Below, piece after piece: positions 5,833 through 11,812 of a DNA stretch of 11,812 nucleotides (position 1 is the first letter of the stretch; every line of letters begins with the position of its first letter). The position numbers and the translations under genes were made by a program. The stretch is taken from positions 1 through 11,812 of the forward strand of contig JASHWX010000051.1 of NCBI GenBank assembly GCA_030043815.1. The letters run 5' to 3'. The notes beneath the pieces are model-generated. The model saw only the letters and a program-made list of their open reading frames with translations. It searched no databases and was not told the origin of the DNA. Origin of the DNA: Candidatus Rhabdochlamydia sp. (GTDB lineage Bacteria > Chlamydiota > Chlamydiia > Chlamydiales > Rhabdochlamydiaceae).

Positions 5833-7608
5833 TTACACCTTTAGATGCCTCTCGAGGGATGTGAGTTCATTCATGAGACCGGTGGGAAGGTGGTTCCCGA
5901 ACAAGCGATAGTACTCTCTCATTGCGGTGGCTTCTTTTTTCCAGGCTTCAACATCGACTTGAAAAAGTTGGCGCAGGTTTTCTTTGGGGAGGTTTAATCC
6001 GGAGAGGTTAAGAGTGGTGGGAACGTAGCCGATCGGTGTTGTATTGGCAGGGGCATTGTCCATGGTGCGATTGAACATCCATTCTAAAACGCGAATGTTT
6101 TCGCCAAATCCTGGCCAAAGAAACTTCCCATCGGGGCCTTTGTTGAACCAATTGACATAGAAAATGCGGGGCAGAATTTTGCCGCTGCCTTCGCCCATTT
6201 TCAACCAGTGGCTGAAATAGTCGCCCATGTTGTAGCCGCAAAAGGGAAGCATGGCAAAAGGATCGTGGCGGAGTTTTCCGACTTCGCCGACTGCCGCAGC
6301 GGTCTTTTCTGAGGTGATGGAAGAGCCTAAAAATACGCCGTGTTGCCATGAGAAGGCTTCTCGGACAAGGGGAACGACATTTGAGCGCCTGCCGCCGAAA
6401 ATGATTGCATCGATGGGCACGCCTTCAGGATTTTCCCAATTGGGATCGAAGATAGGGCATTGGGTGATAGGCACGGTAAAGCGGGCATTCGGATGGGCTG
6501 CTTTGCGGCCGCAGCCAGGGGTCCATGATTGTCCTGTCCAATCGATCAAATGGGCAGGAGGCTCTGGGGTCATGCCTTCCCACCAAACGTCGCCGTCATC
6601 GGTAAGAGCGACATTGGTAAAGATGGTGTTGCGTGAGAGGGTATCCATTGCGTTGGGATTTGCTTTCCGAGAAGTACCAGGAGCGACGCCAAAGAAACCT
6701 GCTTCGGGGTTGATGGCGTGGAGCTTGCCGTCGTTCCTAAATCGCATCCAGGCGATATCGTCGCCTACGCATTCGATTTTCCACCCGGGAAGATTGGGTT
6801 TGAGCATGGCGAGATTCGTTTTGCCGCAAAGGCTGGGGAACGCGGCTGCGAAGTATTTCTTTATCCCTTTAGGGTTGGTGATGCCCATAATGAGCATGTG
6901 TTCTGCCATCCAGCCTTCATCGCGGCCGAGAACGGAGGCGATGCGCAGCGCAAATCCCTTTTTACCTAAAAGGGCATTGCCTCCATAGCCGCTCCCATAA
7001 GACCAGATGCTCCGCTCTTCGGGAAAGTGAACGATGTATTTATCTGGATTGCTTGGCCAAAATGTTTCTTTTTGCCCAGGTTTGAGCGGCGCGCCCACTG
7101 AATGTAGGCAAGGGACAAAGGGTCCGTCGCCGAGGGCTTTGAGCACTGCGCTTCCAATGCGCGTCATGATTTGCATATTGACTGCGACATAAGCGGAATC
7201 GGTGAACTCAACGCCGATATGGCTAAAGGGAGATCCAATGGGGCCCATAGAAAAAGGGATCACATAGGCTGTGCGGCCTTCCATGCTTCCATTGAATTTT
7301 TGTTCAAGAAAGGCGCGCATCTCATCGGGATCTCGCCAGTTGTTCGTCGGCCCGGCATCTTCTTTGCGCTTAGAGCAGATAAAAGTCCTCTCTTCGAGGC
7401 GGGCGACATCATCCGCTGTAGAGCGGCACCAAAAAGAATTAGGGCGCTTGTAGACATCGAGAGGGACAAAGATCTTTTGAGCGACAAGCCCTCGGCAAAT
7501 TTCGTGAAATTGCTCAGGCGATCCGTCGAGGACGCATACGTTTTTGGGTTTGCACAAGTTGATGGCGGAATTGAGCCAGTGATGAAGGTGTGGTCGAACG
7601 GGTATCAT
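5833..7608 (-). CDS. pckA: Phosphoenolpyruvate carboxykinase (GTP)
   Basis: Converts oxaloacetate + GTP to PEP + GDP + CO2, linking the TCA cycle to gluconeogenesis. The 591-residue length fits GTP-type PEPCK. Visible motifs: substrate-site YGSGYGGNALLGKK (204-217), the kinase P-loop FPSLCGKTN (257-265) with the reactive cysteine C261, metal/active-site region ECVGDDIAWM (279-288), and the GGRR (405-408) plus SEKTAAAVGE (433-442) lid region. The usual P-loop is FPSACGKTN, so leucine replaces alanine here. The ATG at 7608 is preceded directly by an in-frame TAA, so no longer start exists. It lies 7 nt after the mreB stop without a clear Shine-Dalgarno, which suggests translational coupling to mreB. 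The adjacency to mreB matches the chlamydial gene order. Confidence 0.97.
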   Translation of the reverse strand: MIPVRPHLHHWLNSAINLCKPKNVCVLDGSPEQFHEICRGLVAQKIFVPLDVYKRPNSFWCRSTADDVARLEERTFICSKRKEDAGPTNNWRDPDEMRAFLEQKFNGSMEGRTAYVIPFSMGPIGSPFSHIGVEFTDSAYVAVNMQIMTRIGSAVLKALGDGPFVPCLHSVGAPLKPGQKETFWPSNPDKYIVHFPEERSIWSYGSGYGGNALLGKKGFALRIASVLGRDEGWMAEHMLIMGITNPKGIKKYFAAAFPSLCGKTNLAMLKPNLPGWKIECVGDDIAWMRFRNDGKLHAINPEAGFFGVAPGTSRKANPNAMDTLSRNTIFTNVALTDDGDVWWEGMTPEPPAHLIDWTGQSWTPGCGRKAAHPNARFTVPITQCPIFDPNWENPEGVPIDAIIFGGRRSNVVPLVREAFSWQHGVFLGSSITSEKTAAAVGEVGKLRHDPFAMLPFCGYNMGDYFSHWLKMGEGSGKILPRIFYVNWFNKGPDGKFLWPGFGENIRVLEWMFNRTMDNAPANTTPIGYVPTTLNLSGLNLPKENLRQLFQVDVEAWKKEATAMREYYRLFGNHLPTGLMNELTSLERHLKV

Positions 7609-7615
7609 TTAAGTT

Positions 7616-8713
7616 TCAAGCGACGAGCGATTTGCGTTTTTTAAATTTATCGAGGTATTCGAGTGCTTTTCCGGTTCCCAAACATACTGCGAGAAGAGGA
7701 TTTGGCGCAACTATAACAGGAAGCCCCGTCTCTTTGATCAACGCTTTATCGAGCCCTTTAATCAGGGCGCCGCCGCCGGCTAACACCATCCCGCGCTCGA
7801 CAAGGTCCGCAGCGAGTTCGGGAGGGCATTTTTCGAGTGCGAGCTTCACACTTTCTACAATTTGCTGGATCGGTTCTGCAAGACACTCGCGGATCTCAAC
7901 AGAATTGATTCGCTTGGTGATCGGCAAACCTGCGACCTGATCGCGTCCGCGCACTTCCATCTCGAGCTCGTGATCGCCGAGAGGATAGGCGGAGCCGATG
8001 GTCATTTTGATTTCTTCGGCAGTCCTTGGGCCGATCATCAGGTTGTATGTGCGGCGCATGTAATTGACGACGCACTCGTCAAATTCATCGCCCGCTATGC
8101 GAAGAGAGCGGGACTCGACGATGCCGCCAAGAGAGATGATCGCAATTTCTGTCGTACCTCCGCCGATGTCGATGATCATATTTGCAGAGGGTTCATGGAC
8201 CGGAAGATCGACGCCGATCGCAGCCGCCATCGGCTCTTCGATCAAGATGACTTCTTGCGCTCCAGCGCGGAGGGCTGAATCTTCGACTGCGCGCTTTTCA
8301 ACGCCGGTAATTCCTGAAGGGACTGCAATCAAAATTTTGGGGCGGAATAAACTGCGGGCAGGTGTGACGCGTTTTAGCAGGGCCCGGATCATCCCTTCGG
8401 CAATCTCAAAATCGGCGATCACCCCGTCTTTCATGGGGCGTACGGCGTGGATCTTGCGCGGCGTCTTTCCCAGCATCGCTTTGGCTTTATGCCCGACAGC
8501 AAGCACGTCGTTTGTCGTCGAATCAACCGCAACGACCGACGGCTCAGCCAAGACAATCCCCTTTCCTCGCACATAAACAAGAGTATTCGCTGTTCCCAGG
8601 TCGATGCCGATATCATTGGAAAAAATTCCCGACACTTTGCCGACTTTATCGAACATGCGGCGGCCGAGTTTGTCGAATAGTTGTTTCAAATTAATTTGAT
8701 TGCCTGTCGCCAT
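7616..8713 (-). CDS. mreB: Rod shape-determining protein MreB
   Basis: Bacterial actin that forms membrane-bound filaments directing peptidoglycan synthesis; in Chlamydiota, which lack FtsZ, MreB organises division. The actin-fold motifs are intact: phosphate-1 DIGIDLGTANT (34-44), EEPMAAAIG (159-167), phosphate-2 DIGGGTTE (182-189) and adenosine motif AGGGALIKGL (312-321). At 365 residues it has about 30 residues before the usual start (FSNDIGIDLG); this stretch, with NLKQLFDKLGRRMFDKVGKV, looks amphipathic. Chlamydial MreB is known to have such an extended N-terminus with a role in membrane association, so the long form from ATG 8713 is preferred. Ribosome binding site is weak. It starts 15 nt after the SNF2 helicase stop and is followed 7 nt later by pckA. 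Confidence 0.97.
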   Translation of the reverse strand: MATGNQINLKQLFDKLGRRMFDKVGKVSGIFSNDIGIDLGTANTLVYVRGKGIVLAEPSVVAVDSTTNDVLAVGHKAKAMLGKTPRKIHAVRPMKDGVIADFEIAEGMIRALLKRVTPARSLFRPKILIAVPSGITGVEKRAVEDSALRAGAQEVILIEEPMAAAIGVDLPVHEPSANMIIDIGGGTTEIAIISLGGIVESRSLRIAGDEFDECVVNYMRRTYNLMIGPRTAEEIKMTIGSAYPLGDHELEMEVRGRDQVAGLPITKRINSVEIRECLAEPIQQIVESVKLALEKCPPELAADLVERGMVLAGGGALIKGLDKALIKETGLPVIVAPNPLLAVCLGTGKALEYLDKFKKRKSLVA

Positions 8714-8728
8714 ATCACACTTAATTAT

Positions 8729-11700
8729 TTATGTCTTAAGAAGCTCGAGCACATCTTCCCAAGTGAGTTTAGCAATTGCCTCATCATCGCAACTTACGAC
8801 TTTCTTGACCAATCCTTTTTTCTTCTTTTGCATTTCCGCGATCTTTTCTTCGATTGTTCCAAGAGTAATTAATTTATACGCTGACACAGAATTTTTTTGC
8901 CCTAATCGGTGCACGCGGTCGGTGGCTTGGCTCTCGACTGCAGGGTTCCACCACATGTCATAATGGATCACCGTGTCTGCGCCGACGAGGTTCAATCCCG
9001 TGCCGCCCGCCTTTAAAGAGACTAAGAATACGGGGATATCGACGTCTTCATTGAATTGTTTAACGACCTCGAGCCGGTTTTTGCTCGAGCCATCGAGATA
9101 GGTAAACCGGATCCCGCGCGCCTCAAAGTCTTCGCGCATGATCTGTAGCATCCGAGTATATTGAGAAAAGATGACCGTCTTGTGCTTGCCCTCGACCAAA
9201 GTCTGCAGGAGGTCGAGAAGCATTTCATACTTCGCAGAATCTCCCGGTTCCGCTTTTTCCTTAGCGAAAATAGCAGGATGGCAACAAATCTGTTTAAGCC
9301 GTGTGAGCGTTGCGAGCACGTGGATCTGCACGCGATCAAAACCATCTCTTTGGACGAGTTTGACAAGCTCATCGCGTGCGGACTCGGCGTAAGAACGGTA
9401 AAGCTCCTGCTGGACATCGGAAAGTTGGCAGTGGTAAACGAGCTCTGAGACCGGCGGCAGGTCGTCGAGCACATCGTTTTTCATCCTGCGTAAAATGAAA
9501 GGGGAAACTTTCTTGCGCAAATACTCCAAATTCTTTGTCTGTTCTTTGCCGGAGACGCGGATGTACTTTTCGATGAATCGATCGTAGCTGCCCAAGAAGC
9601 CTGGCATCAAGAAATCGAACAAGCTCCAGAGCTCGTCCAATGAATTTTCGATCGGCGTGCCCGAAAGGATAAGGCGGTGCTCCGCCTGCACCATTTTGAC
9701 CGATTTCGCATTACGCGTGCCGCGGTTCTTGATATGCTGGGCCTCATCTAAGATGACATAGGTGAAATTGATCGCCTTATAATGCTCGATGTCTTTTTGG
9801 AGCAGTGTGTAAGAGGTGATCATCACATCGGCGTTTTCTTTCTGCTCGATCAATTTCTTTCGATTGCCTGGAATCCCGTCGACAACGATTACTTTGAATT
9901 TGGGATTGAATTTAGTAAATTCTTCTTTCCAGTTGTAGAGCAGCGAGGTTGGGCATACGATGAGCGATCGGCCGGACGATTTTTTCTTAATGTGCTGCGT
10001 CAGGGCCACAATCGCCTGCAGCGTTTTTCCCAGTCCCATGTCATCGGCCAAAATCCCATTCAAGAACATCAGCCTTAAACGCTCTAACCAACGCACCCCT
10101 TCGAGCTGATAGGCGCGCAGCGTCGCCTTCACATCGCCGGGCACGTCAGAAAAAGTGAGCAGCTTTTCACCGAGCATTTGTTTGCGGATTTCTATCAATT
10201 TGTCCGTCATCGAAAACTCGACAGGCAGTCCGGCAAATTGGGAGGCATCGATGTTGGCGAGGCTCCAAAGCGGCCGTTCCATCTTATGCTCTTCCAATAC
10301 TTCGATCCCCATCTCGTCAAATAATTGGATCACTCCATTTAATCGATCTAAATCGAGCACGAGGATCTTAGGCATTTTATTGCCCTCCGCGGCCTTCTTT
10401 CCTTTGGGCTTGGGAGGATCAAGCTCGATAAAGGAGCGTTTGGCGCTCATGCACTCCCATAGCTGGTCCAGCCTCACCCCCTTGAGGGCTCCATTGACCG
10501 TCAGAGCAATTTCATAAGTATCGATATGCGAGGTATGGCTGAGCTTTAACTTAAATTGCGTCTGATCGTAAATGAACTGATCGAGCAAGTTTTGGGGGCA
10601 ATTGAACTGCACGCGGTTTTGGTTGCGCGGAATGACATCGGTCATGAACTCGACGATCTTTTTCTCCGACTTGGAGACGTAGACGCACGTCTCGGGATTA
10701 AAGAGGAAATCTTGAAAAAGGTCTTCGACGATCTGCCTCTCTTCGACTAAGTTGCGGGCGAGAATCCCTTGCCCTGTGACAAACGAAGAGACATTTTCTA
10801 TCTTAAGCTGGGAAGCGACGGAGGGGATTTTATTTCCATCGTAAATAAAATGCAGACATGCGTCGAGCTCTCCATCGAGATAGGAAATATCGCAGACTGC
10901 TTCCACATTGCCGACAAACGGCAGGGTCACAAAGGCCTCGATCGCTTGCCTGTCAGCCACTTCTGCATAGCGCGCAAGCTGCGGCAGCGCATTTTCGACA
11001 AACGTCCCAAAGAGCGGCTCAGGGATTGTCATGTCGCGGATTTGACGCAAGTTGCGCAAATGTTCCCGCGTCATATTTTCTGGAAAGCGGTAATAGGCAT
11101 TTTTATAGAGCATCCCAGGACTTGCACATTCAAAGAAGCGCCCATCTTCCAATGTGATCGCCTCTTCCCCTACCAATATGTGAGGATTGATGAGGATCTT
11201 GGATGTCGGAGGCTGGATATACTCTAAAGAAAAGCGCAGGTGGGCAGGAATCGGCGAAAACTTAAGCGGCACCTCCATCGTCCCCTCGTAAATCCCCGGC
11301 AGAAGCGGAAAATCATCTTCTTGAGAGACAAAATGGCGTTTCGTGAATTGGGCGGCCGCCAATTCAAATGCTTTGGCGAGGATCATTCCAAACGTCTCTA
11401 AATCCAGCTGCGCCACACGCAATGCGCGTTCCGACGTCGCATTTTCAAAAAATCTCGCCCCGTCTCTGACCATGCGCACAATTTCTTGCTGGGAAGGATC
11501 AAACGACTTTAACGAGAAACAATATTTTTTACCGCAGATAAAGAGAGATTCTTCATAGCGAAGCGCTTCAATGAATGGCTTAGCATGGGGAATATAAAGC
11601 GGCTTGGAACGGAAAGGCAGGCGCAAAGCCAGTTGAATCTCGACAACCCCTTTGTTCTCTCCCTCTTGACTGGGATTGAAGATCAACGCAAATTCAGCTT

Positions 11701-11812
11701 TGTCGAACTCTTTCTTTTCTTGGGCGCGGAAAAAAGGGGAAACAGCCAAGATCTGAGAAGAAATCACATATTCTTGCAGCAGCTGCCTTTGGTATTGCTC
11801 TTCTTGGCGCGC
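8729..11812 (-). CDS. SNF2-family helicase, 5' end beyond the window
   Basis: Predicted dsDNA translocase of the Swi2/Snf2 class with a bacterial SNF2-associated N-terminal region. The window encodes 1027 residues (numbering from the first codon at 11812). Motif Q/I region LRAYQLEGVRWLE leads to motif I DMGLGKT (591-597); motif II is DEAQ (689-692); motif III is LILSGTPIENSLDELWSLFD; the C-terminal helicase lobe has TVIFSQYTRML, YLDGSSK, LVSLKAGGTGLNLVGADTV and motif VI QATDRVHRLGQ (962-972). The first 550 or so residues are consistent with the SNF2-associated domain; a SWIM zinc finger, common at the N-terminus of this class, is not visible. A GTG at 11767 could be taken as a start, but the frame stays open to the window edge (ARQEEQYQRQLLQEY) and no ribosome binding site precedes the GTG, so the gene is probably 5'-partial here. 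First gene of a likely SNF2-mreB-pckA operon. Confidence 0.95.
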   Translation of the reverse strand, partial: ARQEEQYQRQLLQEYVISSQILAVSPFFRAQEKKEFDKAEFALIFNPSQEGENKGVVEIQLALRLPFRSKPLYIPHAKPFIEALRYEESLFICGKKYCFSLKSFDPSQQEIVRMVRDGARFFENATSERALRVAQLDLETFGMILAKAFELAAAQFTKRHFVSQEDDFPLLPGIYEGTMEVPLKFSPIPAHLRFSLEYIQPPTSKILINPHILVGEEAITLEDGRFFECASPGMLYKNAYYRFPENMTREHLRNLRQIRDMTIPEPLFGTFVENALPQLARYAEVADRQAIEAFVTLPFVGNVEAVCDISYLDGELDACLHFIYDGNKIPSVASQLKIENVSSFVTGQGILARNLVEERQIVEDLFQDFLFNPETCVYVSKSEKKIVEFMTDVIPRNQNRVQFNCPQNLLDQFIYDQTQFKLKLSHTSHIDTYEIALTVNGALKGVRLDQLWECMSAKRSFIELDPPKPKGKKAAEGNKMPKILVLDLDRLNGVIQLFDEMGIEVLEEHKMERPLWSLANIDASQFAGLPVEFSMTDKLIEIRKQMLGEKLLTFSDVPGDVKATLRAYQLEGVRWLERLRLMFLNGILADDMGLGKTLQAIVALTQHIKKKSSGRSLIVCPTSLLYNWKEEFTKFNPKFKVIVVDGIPGNRKKLIEQKENADVMITSYTLLQKDIEHYKAINFTYVILDEAQHIKNRGTRNAKSVKMVQAEHRLILSGTPIENSLDELWSLFDFLMPGFLGSYDRFIEKYIRVSGKEQTKNLEYLRKKVSPFILRRMKNDVLDDLPPVSELVYHCQLSDVQQELYRSYAESARDELVKLVQRDGFDRVQIHVLATLTRLKQICCHPAIFAKEKAEPGDSAKYEMLLDLLQTLVEGKHKTVIFSQYTRMLQIMREDFEARGIRFTYLDGSSKNRLEVVKQFNEDVDIPVFLVSLKAGGTGLNLVGADTVIHYDMWWNPAVESQATDRVHRLGQKNSVSAYKLITLGTIEEKIAEMQKKKKGLVKKVVSCDDEAIAKLTWEDVLELLKT

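Noticed and set aside
6251..6988. Long + strand open frame opposite pckA (also 7171-7644, 8064-8576, 1405-1902)
   Set aside because: These lie antisense to strongly recognised genes, have no family motifs, and arise from the C-rich third positions of the real genes.
8891..8899. A7 run next to helicase motif VI in the SNF2 gene, a possible slippage site
   Set aside because: The frame is intact across it and the motifs on both sides are in the same frame; no evidence of programmed frameshifting.

Overview
The window looks like a core chromosomal segment of a member of the Chlamydiota, most likely an environmental, amoeba-associated type rather than a Chlamydia pathogen. Three things point there. 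The gene order SNF2 helicase - mreB - pckA on one strand matches what I recall for Chlamydia trachomatis. MreB carries the N-terminal extension typical of chlamydial MreB. PEP carboxykinase is the GTP type. The organism has a heptosyltransferase-like gene, which pathogenic Chlamydia lack, and a moderate G+C content with many C-ending codons in the core genes. Genus cannot be settled by eye.

Layout. (1) 2-2822, + strand: an overlapping lptC-like / lptA-like / lptB cluster for lipopolysaccharide export, each junction a 4-nt stop/start overlap. (2) 2717-3865, - strand: a WaaQ-type LPS glycosyltransferase, convergent with lptB. Its last 35 codons are antisense to the conserved 3' end of lptB. (3) 3958-4383, + strand: ndk with a clear extended -10 promoter. 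(4) 4384-5832: a lower-GC patch that looks accessory or eroded. It holds a 57-codon orphan ORF, an orphan HigA-like antitoxin with a degraded C-terminus, a short stand-alone DprA-family gene, a promoter whose -10 lies in a perfect 19-bp palindrome, and what looks like the last 19 codons of a lost D-aminoacyl-tRNA deacylase gene (dtd). (5) 5833-11812, - strand: SNF2 helicase (5' end beyond the window), mreB and pckA, closely packed and probably co-transcribed.

Functionally, the left block builds and exports LPS, ndk supplies NTPs, and the right block joins chromatin/transcription remodelling, cell shape/division (MreB) and central carbon metabolism (PEPCK). The middle patch is the least ordinary part. 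It reads as a site where genes were inserted and lost: an orphan antitoxin without its toxin, a dtd stump, and a DprA variant under an apparently repressible promoter.

No gene-free stretch longer than 300 bases exists. I saw no tRNA, rRNA, CRISPR array, insertion sequence or convincing rho-independent terminator. All calls come from reading the sequence and from memory of protein families. No database search was run.
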